Source: Platycnemis pennipes (lineage: Eukaryota; Arthropoda; Insecta; Odonata; Platycnemididae). From it: a stretch of 64,000 nt of DNA. Below the pieces are notes generated by a model. That model saw only the letters and a list, made by a program, of their open reading frames with translations, was not told the origin of the DNA and searched no databases. Shown here one piece after another: positions 1-11,085 of this stretch (positions are counted from its first letter, which is position 1; each line of letters opens with the position of its first letter). Location of the stretch: the NCBI GenBank assembly GCA_933228895.1, contig OW121855.1:40252698-40316697 (forward strand). The letters are read 5' to 3'. The position numbers were made by a program, and so were the translations under genes.

Positions 1-845
1 CCGGCACAGGTATCACTGAGCGAAAAATACAAACCAAAGCCAAGTTCTTGGACTGGATCAAAATCGGATGGCATGAGTTTTAAAAGCGAATATCAACTTG
101 ATTAACGTGGTCATAACCCCTTGATGTAAGAGGGAACCAAAATTGTTAAAACATTTTTATAAACAAACAAAACGTAATCGCGCCACTGCGAGCGAAAACA
201 GGAGGCAATTAGCAACGGCAGCGTCATATTAAGGAATGTCATATTTGAGGTGGTTTGTGACCTGGCTAAATTGCTTCGAAGGGGAGCTACGGGGGCCATT
301 CAATAATTATGTCGAGCGTGAAAGGTGGGGAGGGGAGGAGAACTCTTCTTATGGTCTCGCGAAGGGGGGGTGTGGAAATCGAAGATGATCTCGCGTAAGA
401 TTTTGTTTACACTTGTGATCGTGTTTGTATTACCGTTTTAATAATCATCGTCTCGTATTTTTAGAACTGCAAGCACGTATTTACTACAAGTTAGTGTGCT
501 ACAACTAGGTACCTCTCGACCTGAGTCTCGGAAGTTAAAAAAAAAACACGAGGTAAAATCTTCCGAAAAACATAGCCTCGGATTCCTTGTGATGAGCAGA
601 ATACACGGTGATCATGAATTTTAACACTACTAGGCAAATATCGCATTAAGGATATATAAAAGGGATACAGTGTACGACTGATTCCCAACTACATAATTAA
701 GATACACAACTGAATGTTCAACGAATTGACGGGGCTTATTCTATGCACTTCTTTGCGGCGACGGACATTAGTTTCAGTTGGTGAAATAGGGCGGAAAAGA
801 CTGCCCGGTAAACGTAATGGTAGAAAAGTAACGAGAATTTCCTAT
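1..845. other. no recognisable feature
   Basis: Mixed-composition intergenic-type sequence. Short open frames occur on both strands but none has recognisable domains, and I see no RNA gene or repeat unit here. Confidence 0.6.
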
Positions 846-850
846 CCCAA

Positions 851-962
851 TTTCTCCCTGACTGTTACGAGAATTCCCTGACTATTCCCTGACTTTTCCA
901 GATTTCCAAAATTCCCTGACAATTCCAGGTTTTCCCGGTTTTCCCTGACGATCGCCACCCTG
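851..962. repeat. CCCTGAC-repeat patch, possible transposon terminus
   Basis: Five CCCTGAC heptamers occur at 856, 876, 887, 914 and 943, separated by T-rich spacers. Read on the minus strand the block starts CAGGGTGGCGATCGTCAGGG, which resembles the terminus of a DNA transposon followed by subterminal repeats. I did not find a matching inverted end or a target duplication, so a full element cannot be delimited. It could equally be a degenerate tandem array. Confidence 0.45.
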
Positions 963-2192
963 TTCTTGCTTCTCCTATTTTTGGTTAGACTTCATTTAAG
1001 TTTCTCATCACGTTCTCGTATCTCAAAATACAACAACTGTGAAAGCGGTCCACTGCGGAATACGGTATGAATCTATAAAATATTCACTTTATGAACCCCA
1101 CACAAACTGTCATTAATACTTTTAGTTTTACCAAATGCATACCTACTTAGTCTGAAAGTAGCACAAAAGTTATCCCGTATGATTTTTTCGGATGAAATAG
1201 CCGATGTAGATTCAAGAAACAGCTGCGATACCTTTTTTAATAACTTTCAATATCTTCACGAAAAGAGCAACGCAGTTTACGGCTTTTTTGGACGAACTTT
1301 TTAGCATCATTGCAATGGCATTAATGTACCACCCACATATAATGAGACACTAATTTATATTGGGATTTGAATTTCATTCCCTGGTTTATGTTAAACTATC
1401 TAAAATCTAAAGCTATTTTGCTCGATGACGATTTCGAAAGCGTTAAATGTCTTCTCTTCACGTCCCAGGTTGGTTTATATTTGTACAAACTCGTAAAGAA
1501 ATAAAATCAAAATTTGCACATCGCTGAAGTATTCATTTAAATACCCCTAATTTGGACCAAATTCAAACCTTCTAAATCTGTGAGTAGCGCTAGCAGTCAG
1601 CACGTTTGTGCGCAAAAATATGGATGGCTTTTCTTAGGGATTATCCTACAATGCCTTCAGTACCTTCCTATACCCTCGCGAAAAGCACAGTGCTGTTTTC
1701 GGCATCCTGCTATGACGAACTGTTTAACGATGTTTTCATTTCAGAGACGACAATGGCAATGGCCTTAGCAACGCTCAGAAAAGAACCGAAAAAAGCAGCA
1801 CATTTCAACTAAAATTACACAATGCCCAGAAACCTGGCAAACAAAGAGTAAATTGATTAAAAGAATAAGAAATTTTAAATATTTTCCCATTAAACGTCGA
1901 AAGAATGATAGAAATCGAATAATATTTAGCTATTTTACTGAGCGAAAGAAAAAACTCTTGTGCTGCCATAAATTGAAAAAGTCCATTTAAACCAATGTAA
2001 ATACACAATTGGCGCCAGGAATCGGACCCGGGCCCTGAGCCTTTTTTTTATACACCTGTAGCACCTTCTAGTGTATGCGCTAGAATCGTACAAAATTTCA
2101 GCTCAATCGGTGTAGTAGTTTTTGAGGAGATATGTAACATAAAGCTGGCAGACAGACAGACAGACACCACTGCATTTTTATATATTAGTGTG
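963..2192 (+). repeat. 1.2-kb dispersed repeat, copy A
   Basis: This block is repeated, diverged, at 39,379-40,640. Shared landmarks in the same order are a CTTCATTTAAGTTT start region, a TTTTAGTTTTACC stretch, an AGTAGCGCTAG stretch, a segment holding GGCGCCAGGAATCG, and a 3' end of CAGACAGACAGA followed by TTTTTATATATTAGT. The 3' end (a short CAGA-type run and an AT-rich end) is reminiscent of RTE-type LINE tails or SINEs mobilised by them; that is family knowledge, not proof. A motif with 'GTTTACGGC...CGAACTTTTTAGCATC' character appears twice inside the unit (near 1,280 and 1,690), so the unit has internal duplication. No protein domain is recognisable. Confidence 0.75.
2008..2045 (-). other. 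tRNA box-B-like segment inside repeat copy A
   Basis: On the minus strand 2,018-2,028 reads GGTCCGATTCC, one change from the RNA polymerase III B-box consensus GGTTCGATTCC, within a GC-rich context typical of a tRNA T-arm. Copy B has the unmutated form at 40,473-40,483. I cannot find a convincing A box at the right spacing, so this is a tRNA-derived relic rather than a gene. Confidence 0.45.
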
Positions 2193-2319
2193 ATTATGAG
2201 GATTATATCATGAAACTTATTCATTTAAAACTTTTAATCTCCTGTGGCGGTATTCAAGGACTGGGCCGAATAATCTATAGACAGCAGGCACCCATTGCAT
2301 TTTTTTCTTTGTCGTCTTT

Positions 2320-2510
2320 ATCGGAAGGAAAAAAAGACGGGATATACAGCAAAGGAATACCTCGTAGGAGGTATGTAGAACAAGTGGTGAACAATGTGAC
2401 AGAGAAGAACTATGTAAATATGAAGAGATTATATGATAGAAGAATTCAGTGGAGAGCTGCGTCAATCCAATCTCAGGATTGTTGACTAATTATGATGAAG
2501 ATGATGACCA
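2320..2510 (+). pseudogene. LINE 3' end fragment (ORF2 C-terminus) with GATGAT tail
   Basis: The plus strand encodes the end of an endonuclease/reverse-transcriptase polyprotein: a PRRRYVEQVVNNVTEKNYVN segment, then MKRLYDRRIQWRAAS and a stop TGA at 2,483-2,485. The same segment, in variants such as YIEQVVKDVKERNYVN, occurs at 14.1, 20.5, 44.3 and 57.6 kb, so this is one repeat family. The stop is followed within a few bases by a run of GATGA units (2,491-2,510), the usual 3' tail of this family. Only about 60 codons survive and no catalytic domain is present, so it is a strongly 5'-truncated dead copy. Confidence 0.85.
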
Positions 2511-4160
2511 CCTTCGTGAGAAAAAACGGGCTTTTTTTAACAAACAACATAAAAAAATGCGAAAAAGCAGACATAATCGTCAGTATCAATGACTTTGATC
2601 GCAAAGCGTAAACAAATGCTCCAGTGATGCCATTCATTTGTCACCAGTCATTTATACACAAAATTCAAAATTCCATTCTCGTTAACTTTATCAAATCGTT
2701 CAGTCGTGCAACTGATAATCATATTCCATTCTTTTTAAATTTTCAGCAAGCCTGTATATGTAATTGTGGGATATGGGAATGAGGCAAGCCGTGGAAAATG
2801 TTTAATTTTTTCCGTTTCCAGGGAAAGAAAATCAATGTCACTAATTCCGATATCGATGGAATACAAGAAGGAATTTTCGGATCAAAAAATCTGATTACTC
2901 AGCAGTTAGTAATTATATAGGATAAATGCATCCACAGAGACTACGCTGTGGTCACTGTGGATGCCTTTTGCAGGCCAATATGGAAGATTCAGCGTCAGAA
3001 ATTTCTATGATGTGGTGGCGCATAAAATATTATCATAGTCCTTAATCTTTATATTCTAAAATATTGTGTAAGAAATAAGATACTAGGCATAAGTAAGCTA
3101 TGAAAGATATCATGTGATGGGTAGCGGAAAAATGCTCAGCAGTAAACTGAAGTAACATGTCAATTCAAGACAAAGGGAATATGTCGACAAAATTTTAGGC
3201 ATAATGCTTTCCACCAGCATAAAAGCTAATGAATTGCGGATAATTGGCATTCTACACTTTAAGATTTCAAGAATTTATATACAAGCGAATTGTTGTTGCC
3301 ACTCATCACTCTAAGGATTAAAGTAATCTCTGGAAGGGTAAATTCATTTCACCGGTACTTCTTTCAGGTGAAAAACGAACGTGCTGCCAAGCATGAAACA
3401 CTGACATTTTTAATCAACCAATTACAACTCTCCACTGATGAACAAAAGAGTTGTGATAAAACGAAAAAAAATTGTATTGTCAGCATTTTTCCAATTAATA
3501 ATTTATGCTAATCAGCTGTTCAAAAGAACAATAAAAATCATTATTTTCACGTACAATTATTTCTCTCGTTCATTATTCTGTAAGGCATATTTGCGTAAGC
3601 GAAATGGGCCTATGATATAAGAGCAGGAGAGGAGCACAATTTCAACTTGGTGACATTCCAATGCCAATTTTATTTCAACTTTATCATCTATAGTGCAAAA
3701 AAACACAAACATTCACCCAGTGGTGGATTTTATCATGGTTCAGAAAAATATCGGTACATATATAAGGTGGCTTCCCACAAATCCGCCATTTCTCTGCGAC
3801 ACCTCAAGACACTTTGTCCCACATCGTCAGGCCCCCCTTTCTACCGGCCGAAAAAATTGCTCTCCCAAGGGAGGAGGAGGAGAAATAATGAGGGAAAGCG
3901 AGGGAAGTGCGGTCTGAGGGTGAAAGTCGAACGAATGGCGTCGCATGGGTTCCGCCAGGGTTAGAAAAAATTTCACGCTTCAGGGAACGAGGAGGAACTG
4001 ATCTTCGGGTAACGAAAATGACTTGTCATTTTCGCCCAGGAGAAAGGTCAAGGGACATATAAATTTGGAAAGTTTATATTTCACCATGAATTCGGCAGTT
4101 TATTCCGAAAGACAAGTTCTAAGATAGAACGCTTGGCTACTGAGCTAGGATCCTAGTTTT
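2511..4160. other. no recognisable gene; purine-rich patch near 3,850-3,960
   Basis: AT-rich sequence with a short GC/purine-rich interval (GGAGGAGGAGG type) around 3,860-3,920. Open frames that cross it have biased composition and no domain similarity that I recognise. Confidence 0.55.
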
Positions 4161-4230
4161 CAAAGATCTTCATCTACATCTACACGACACCCTGCAAACC
4201 ACCACGAGGGTGTGTGGCAGGGGGGGATCT
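4160..4230. repeat. possible dispersed-repeat fragment with hairpin
   Basis: CATCTACATCTACACGACA is followed by a segment in which CCCTG/CCAC at about 4,190-4,205 can pair with GTGG/CAGGG at about 4,213-4,222. A similar 'CATCTACATCTAC ... CCACC ... GTGTGTGGC' arrangement is, from memory, common in arthropod dispersed repeats. No second copy was noticed in this window. Confidence 0.35.
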
Positions 4231-5450
4231 TGGATGTCTCTGAAATACCCTCACGATAGAAGCACTGCAAGTAGACAATGCCAGATATAGTTACAATTTG
4301 GGTACCTATGTAGAACCTGATAAAAAAAAATTATCCCACGCTATATTAATCTATAACATTGTTTTAACACCATTTCATTGCAAGATTGAGGATGAGGAGG
4401 AAAATATTTGACATGACATATCTATATTCACTCCAACAAATGTACGAATCAAATTAAATTCTATGATCCAGGGAGAGGGCTGCTGAGTTACTATTCTTAT
4501 AACTGTGGTTTCTTTCAGTGGTCCATTAAAATGCATTGCCTACAAAAATAATAGTTCTACCATCCCAATTTTATATTCTGCTGTACCATATGGAGTACCT
4601 ACTAAACCAATCAACACTAATTCATCTCCATACAAATTCAACCATTAATCACATTTATACTAACATAATAATAATATATGTAATATTAAAGAAATTATCA
4701 AATAATTACAGAAAAAATAGCCACTGAAACATGTTTTGGAGGTTTTGAACGGAGATATTCCTAACATATACAGATATGGGAGAAAATTAAGTTAAACCCT
4801 TTCTCAGTTATAGAAATAGTGGAGCACTATCCCATTAACCCCTAGAGAAATACGTCAGGATTTTAGCGGTATTGATGCTCTGTGAAAAATAATACCTACA
4901 TATTTCAAATCGTCCTCGCCCTTTAATACAATTCCTCGCAACTCTTGGACTTCGATTAACTTTCTTTCCTCCCACGATTAGAAAAAAACCTGGTCACACA
5001 CCAATTTTCCGATTTTCCCCTTACTCATGATCAAAGGCAGAAAAGGATCACATGTCAAAAAATCCTGAAGCTACTTTCATTTTTTTACCTTAAAGTCCAT
5101 ACTTCCGCGCAGTATCGTTCCACGCTCTATCTTAGATATTACACCAGTCTTTTATTTACGTCCGCACTCAACGAGTCTGTCAAATGTTTCTAAAACCTTG
5201 GAAAAATGTTAGAGAAAACATAATTATTTCCACGGATTAGCGTCAAAACTGTGGTTGGAAGATTTTGTTACGTGCTCAAATCACAGGGCTAACTCTGTAC
5301 AGTAAATAAGTTGCAATAGCAGGAAATGTCCCTTGCATGCAGCAATACGATTCCACTGTAGTCCTTTAGGACGTGAATCTCGTTTCAAGCAAAATACCGT
5401 GACTTACGCTACGATTATCTATGTCTAGCTTCACAAAGGCCAATGTATAA
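4231..5450. other. no recognisable feature
   Basis: AT-rich sequence with short frames only. Confidence 0.6.
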
Positions 5451-5454
5451 AAAT

Positions 5455-6056
5455 TGAGTAGAGAGAGAGAAAGGAAGTAAAAAAGGAAAGTGATGCTTTC
5501 ATACCGAAGGAGGAGAGGAAACCTAATGGTGGGAGGTCAAGGTCCCGGCGAGCGATCATAGAAGCACAACCTTTACCGTAGACAGCTACGGCCTTTCCTC
5601 ACACAGTAGCTGGGTCCCGTTCTCCCCATCCGAAAGGGGACCCAACTCCACCAGATGATCCCACACTATTTTTCTGACCCTTCGACGGAATAAGCACACG
5701 CGGGCTACCTAGCACTATGATCCCCACACACCTCAGCATATCCCGGAGGCTGACCGCATGTGTCCCCTGGGCGTATAATTGACCCTCGCCCTCCTCATGG
5801 GAAAAGGAAAATAGGGTGGCAGAATTTTATGAGCGCGCGTGTCTGTGTGTGTGTACCTATAGAGATATATAAATATAAAGACCTTCCGGGGGAGTTTGTG
5901 AGGAGGTGGGAGACACATTCTGAGGGACTATGACCGGAATGGGTTGAGCAGATTTCGAAATAATCCGATCACACGGGTTCACTCTGCCATGGAGAGGAGT
6001 GTCCTGAAGAGGAAAATATCGGTCAAGTCCGGGGTGCCGGAATAGCCATCGAGGTG
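5455..6056 (+). other. GC-richer patch; weak candidate 5' exon
   Basis: A locally GC-rich stretch in an AT-rich surround. A TATA-like string ATATATAAATATAAAG lies at about 5,865-5,880, and a near-consensus splice donor GAG|GTGAGT lies at about 6,050-6,058. Between them an ATG frame opens at about 5,990 but meets a stop after some 18 codons, before the donor. It could be a non-coding first exon, or chance. No product can be named. Confidence 0.15.
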
Positions 6057-6060
6057 AGTT

Positions 6061-6980
6061 TCTTCTTGGCGTTGTCTTCGATGCAGGATTTTCCCCCTTC
6101 TCTTCTGTCTAGGATGGCCTTTCATGTTCGGACCCTCATTTTCTATATATCGCCCGGAGATAACTAAGTTACTGGGGACATCAGGTTATAAGTTTTCGAT
6201 ATGAATTTTTTGTGAATCTATTTTTTTTTCAGTCGTTTCGGGAAAAGGGCTTCGGATTTCGAAGATAAGAAGCTCTTATGATGGAATATGAAGACTGCTA
6301 GCATTCTTCCTCTATCTTTACGGCAAAACTTTCTCTGTCGATGCCCCGAGGGTATTTGGTAATACGGCTCACTTCGGTTACGACAGTCTCCGAAGGGGAG
6401 GGAGACATCCTGGGTAATAAAAGTTATCATTGATGAAATTCCATCGCATTCACGACAGTCACCAAATGCGTGGTGTGGATGGCGCTAATGCTTGATAAGT
6501 AATGGGAGCATTGGGATGAATTTTGACTTCTGAATCATATGCCGCTCTATGCAATGGTGCTTCGCCAAGAGTTTATTACACATGGTGACAAATGATGGTC
6601 AATTAATCAATAATTAAGCAATTTAGAAGTGATGTTTTATAGGTATGAAAGGCATAGGAATGGAAATAAACTATCACGTTCTATGGTGCTATCAGCATGA
6701 AATCAAAAGACATTCTTACGTAGTTATTTTGGTATTTTTTTTGAGAGCTGAAAACACATCATGGGGAGGATATTTCGCATTTCATTCGTTATCATACTTA
6801 TTCTACTTAAACTTTGTAGTTACTACCCTATTTAAAGACTCAAGAAGTCCATCTACGTCAGCAGATTTAAACGTTCCACCATATTACCGTATATCATTCC
6901 CTAACCACCTTAAAGTTATATCTTATTTTCTCTCTAGCCTAGTTTTTCCCCCTTACTTAATTACCTTAGAGTATATATAT
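6061..6980. other. no recognisable feature
   Basis: AT-rich. One longer frame (6,645-7,019) has low-complexity hydrophobic composition and runs into the tandem repeat at 6,981, so it is probably not a gene. Confidence 0.55.
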
Positions 6981-7020
6981 AGTATAGTCAGTATACAGTA
7001 TAGTCAGTATACAGTATAGT
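6981..7020. repeat. 16-bp tandem repeat, 2.5 copies
   Basis: Unit AGTATAGTCAGTATAC at 6,981-6,996 and 6,997-7,012, then a partial AGTATAGT at 7,013-7,020. Copies are identical. Confidence 0.95.
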
Positions 7021-7029
7021 CCTGCAGTT

Positions 7030-7225
7030 TTCCTTACCTTCTACCTGAAGATAATGTCTGAACGATGAACCGGTCGCCTAAGCAAAAATTGTGAAAAGCC
7101 GCAATGGTGTTTTGTTTTGAATTTAAAGTTTCAGAACGTCTAGTTAGACATATACCTCGAACGGGATTCGAACCGGAACCCCCTGTCCTCCATCAGACGT
7201 TTAACCAATAAAGGCATCCTTATTC
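7030..7225 (-). mobile_element. tRNA-derived SINE fragment
   Basis: On the minus strand an A-box-like TTATTGGTTAAACGTC (7,196-7,211) is followed at tRNA-like spacing by a B box GGTTCGAATCCC (7,163-7,174). The flanking acceptor halves do not pair, so it is not an intact tRNA. Downstream on the same strand is GACCGGTTCATCGTTCAGAC running into ATTATCTTCAGGTAG (about 7,040-7,076), a block that I associate with arthropod SINE bodies. Boundaries and target duplications could not be fixed. Confidence 0.6.
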
Positions 7226-7235
7226 TGAGCTGATT

Positions 7236-8772
7236 CCTTGAGACTTAAAAAGAACTGGATGTCTCCGGTCTTCAGAATATACCATCTCACAAAACAGCCA
7301 TAATCTTGCTCACAGCGCCACCGTCCACGAGAATAGGTTTAGCCAATTTAAAGCACAAAGATAATCACTTTATAATAAATTTAATGATTGCAAGATAGCC
7401 GCATTAAAACAAGCTTTGCGTAGGGTTGAGGTACTCCCTGATGTGCAAAGTAGCAGAATTTCCCAGGATAGTTGATTTAAGTACCAGGCCGACAATCAGG
7501 GGGTTCCGGGTTTCCCGTTTCCCCCGAGTCCAGGTGATGGTGAATGATTTTTTTCTATTTAGAAATTCTGACATAATGCATCATAGCGGGTAAATTCGCT
7601 AAGGTTTTTATCAGCTAGTTTGCTATCCTTGAAGTTTCAAGCAGATGACGTCTGTGACTAATATCTTGGAAAAGGAATGTAATGATAAAATCTAAGGTTA
7701 CCACTATCGGTTAGTTGCGGGTTCGTATAAAAATTCTGTGGTTGATTCCCCTGAGAAGTGACAATGAGATGCGTAATAAAATCCCGTGAGACATATGGCG
7801 ACAGCAGTGGTATTATGGTAATGTAAGAGGATGTTTGTAATTTTTTGTTAGTTGCAAACAGCCTACATAATTTGAATCCTAGGGGCACGTGTTGTGCATT
7901 CAGAGGACTTTAAGGATACGTAAGGACACTGGTACTGGGAGAGCGGGTGCCCTTGAGTGATACGACAGTTATGGGAAGGCATGTAAGAAAGCGTATAAGC
8001 CAAATAAAGTGTAGTTCCTTTCTCAGTTTACACTTCTTGAAGACCCTTTTCCCTTGCATTAATAATACTGAAATTATTATCGGAGGACAATAAAATAAGA
8101 AAATCTCAAACATGTGCAAGAGTCAAAGCACAAATAAAAACTCAATGTTTGTCTACTTGCTGAAACTAATAAAGGTTTTTTCTAAGATAAAAGGATTCAC
8201 AATGACTATGAACTTAAATACCATCTTCTGGGAATAAAAATGTCTTGATTATCTCGTCACAACCCTGAGACCCTTGAGGGAATCACTTTCTTTCTTTTCC
8301 AGCTAATAATGACACAATTATGTGATAAAAATGTGCTAATCAGTATATGATAGACATAAATATTTACTGCTTAAGGCTTTGGATTATTCCATTAATGATG
8401 AATGCTGGTAGTTTTTAGTTCCGAAAAAAATTGAAAGACATGGGAAGGCAAAATCAACGGGCAATATTCATCAAGAAATTGATTTTGTTCAATGATTATA
8501 TTATATCAGGGGACATTTAGAAAAGTTAGATGCAATACTAACTACAATATGTCTTTGATTGCTTTAAAGTTACTGCTGCCCCTGGTGTCACAAGGGCCAT
8601 CCGGTGTACACACTTTCTCAATTCTGGGAACTTGCTTCGGATATTATTAGGCTATTATGTTTTGTCCCTATGAGAACAAACAAAAGTGGTATGATGTAAA
8701 GTTACACCTAGGGAAGAAGGCTGTTTTGGAAATATTGAGGCTTCAAACTGTAATAAAAATATTAAACAAATA
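7236..8772. other. no recognisable feature
   Basis: AT-rich intergenic-type DNA; no repeat or coding similarity recognised. Confidence 0.55.
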
Positions 8773-11083
8773 TGGGTCATTCCATGTCAAATCGACCAGG
8801 TTATTGCCCTAGGGGTAACCAATTTGGACCAAATTTGGCATGACGGCTCCATTTAATAATAAAATGAAAACCCCACAGTCGTTTTGTAAAAAAACGCACC
8901 GTTTCCGAAATATTGCGACGTTGCAAAATTCGCATTTTGCTAAAGTTACTACACATTTTATGGTATATCTCAGAGGCCATTTAAGGTACAGACGTATTCA
9001 AGGGCTCATTTTAAAGGCCCTGAATCGGATATGTATATAATAAGGGATAATATTGTGAAAAATAACCAATTTTATGAAGTTTATAACAATTTTAAGGTTT
9101 CAAATCGATTTTTGACGATGAACCTGCACCTTCGATTTTGCTCATTTTTTCATATGATGTGGATACAACCATCCTCTACCAATTACAAAGGTTTTTTTTA
9201 GGTAATATTTCATTTAAGAAAGAAAAATATTTTTGAGTGAAGGCGTGACACCCGCCGGTCACCGCGGCGCCCGCCTACCGGCCAACCTTATGGTACTCTA
9301 TAGTGTCTTCAGATCTCAGTAAAATTCTCATACATCTTCTTCTCACCAATTTTTAACCGTATATTAACTATTTTCCCGTGTATATCGCTATTTGTTTCGC
9401 CCACGTGTGACCACAGCCTTAGAATCTAAAAGAGCGGCACCTGGCTTCATAGCGGTCGGCCTCGGAGAGCAATAGGCAACCCTTGTCTCGTCTTCGGCTG
9501 CCAATGCTACTGATCGTTTTCACGTTTTTTAAATTGATATTTACTTGATCTAAAGATTTTTTAGCAATAGAAGATGCTTTATCCAACGATTCCAAAGTCT
9601 GGTTCAAACTACTTAATGATTTTTTTCTTGGACCGACTCCCAGTTTTCTTCTTAAGATTTCATTAGTCCTGCTTTCTTTCGCGGCACTAATACTCTTACT
9701 GAGACCCTAAAGATGTATTTGGTAAAGTTGCACCGTACAAAGGTGCAGCTTCGCCATAAACGGTTCTCCGGTAGGTGTCCTCGGAGGCATGCACTGACTA
9801 CTATTAACTAATACACTATTACTGACCGATTACCTAAGCCATCATTTTCGCCTTGCTGAATTTTCCCACACCCATTTTCCACGATGAAAAGTGTTTCAAA
9901 CAACGAACTCAGGAAAATTTCTGTACCTTAACAACTCAGATTAAGCTTCTAAAAATGTTCTGCGGGTTTTTCCTGAGCATATTATGTAGTTACGACGGCA
10001 TGACTATATTGCTCGTGTGCAAATTGTATATCATTGGGAAGTCAGAGACAACCTGAAATCATGTGAAGTTTTTGTGGGCGATTTTCCGAGAAATTTTCTT
10101 TTCTGTACCAAGATTCAGTGAAAGGAGTGAACTGGAGTAATTGCAAGGCTACGGTTCATTAGGTTACAAGTTGAAATAGAAATATGAACGATCAAATGTG
10201 TGCCCCTCAGTGTGGTGATTATTTCAGAATTTATGATGCTTAACTCCATATTTCAAAGGACGCTGCTCCATAGTGTAACAAGTGTATTAAACCTACTCAA
10301 AAATTTTACTTTATCAAGTTGCGGGGACTCAATATAAGAACCGCTATAAAATTTTGAAATCGTTGCATCGCCCAGATTTTGGAGTCGATCCTGAATGGCA
10401 CTTCTATACTACAATTCAGGGAAAGGATACAAGTGATGGATTTAGTGGGACACTGAAGACAAGTCACACGTCTCAGGTTGAAGCTCAATTATAAGACACA
10501 AATTCAGTTTCTTGATGTACTTTACAAATGGGCCAATTTGAACGTGAATGGAGTTTAACACTTATGAAATCTTCGAGTTTGTATCCACGAGCAAGTGAAA
10601 GAGAAAAGAAGAGCCTGACGAAAAGATTCCGAGATAATCCTGCCGTGGAGTGTATTCATACCTACCGCACGGCTATCCACAATCGAAGGAAGACTCGCTG
10701 CTGAAGTATCTTTATCAGTAGTCTGAAAACAAAATTTTCAATTTTGTGGTACAAATAGGATTAGGAGAGTTTGGAGGAGAACATGGGTTTTTGTAGGTAA
10801 TAACGGTAGTATACATATCCGATTCAAGGCCTTTAAAATGAGCCCTTAAATACGTCTGTACCTTAAATGGTCTCTGAGATATACCGTAAAATGTGTAGCA
10901 ACTTTAGCAAAATTCAAATTTTGCAACGTTGCAATATTTCGGAAACGGTTGCGTTTTTTACAAAACGACTGAGGGGTTTTCATTTTATTATTAAATGGAG
11001 CCGTCATGCCAAATATGGTAAAATCGGTGACCCTAAGGGTCATTTTTGCCGAATTTCTGGTCGAAATGACCTTGAATGACCCA
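8773..11083. mobile_element. unclassified DNA-transposon-like element with ~270-bp terminal inverted repeats
   Basis: The left end (8,773 to about 9,045) and the right end (about 10,812-11,083) are inverted copies of each other, with near identity over long blocks (for example GGCATGACGGCTCCATTTAA in both). Both termini begin TGGGTCATTC and are flanked by TA (8,771-8,772 and 11,084-11,085), consistent with a TA target duplication, although the wider flanks are also AT-rich. The 1.76-kb interior is mostly AT-rich and lacks a recognisable transposase. It contains short helical-looking reading frames on the minus strand (see 9,419-9,830). Probably a non-autonomous or decayed element; the superfamily is not assigned. 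Confidence 0.85.
9419..9830 (-). pseudogene. unrecognised coding-like remnant inside the long-TIR element
   Basis: On the minus strand a frame starting just after a TAG near 9,710 reads about 95 codons to a stop at about 9,419. It is rich in Ser, Lys and Leu, is predicted helical by eye (SLNQTLESLDKASSIAKKSL) and then has a basic SRRRDKG stretch. Upstream on the same strand another frame (about 9,710-9,810) ends YGATLPNTSLGSQ then stop. No family is recognised. The frames could be the eroded end of a transposon-carried or virus-like gene; this is inference only. Confidence 0.3.
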
Positions 11084-11085
11084 TA

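Noticed and set aside
6645..7019. 124-codon plus frame
   Set aside because: Low-complexity, runs into a tandem repeat, no domain; not supported as a gene.
7154..7225. Possible true tRNA gene on the minus strand
   Set aside because: Box A and box B are good but the acceptor and T stems do not pair properly; better explained as a SINE head.
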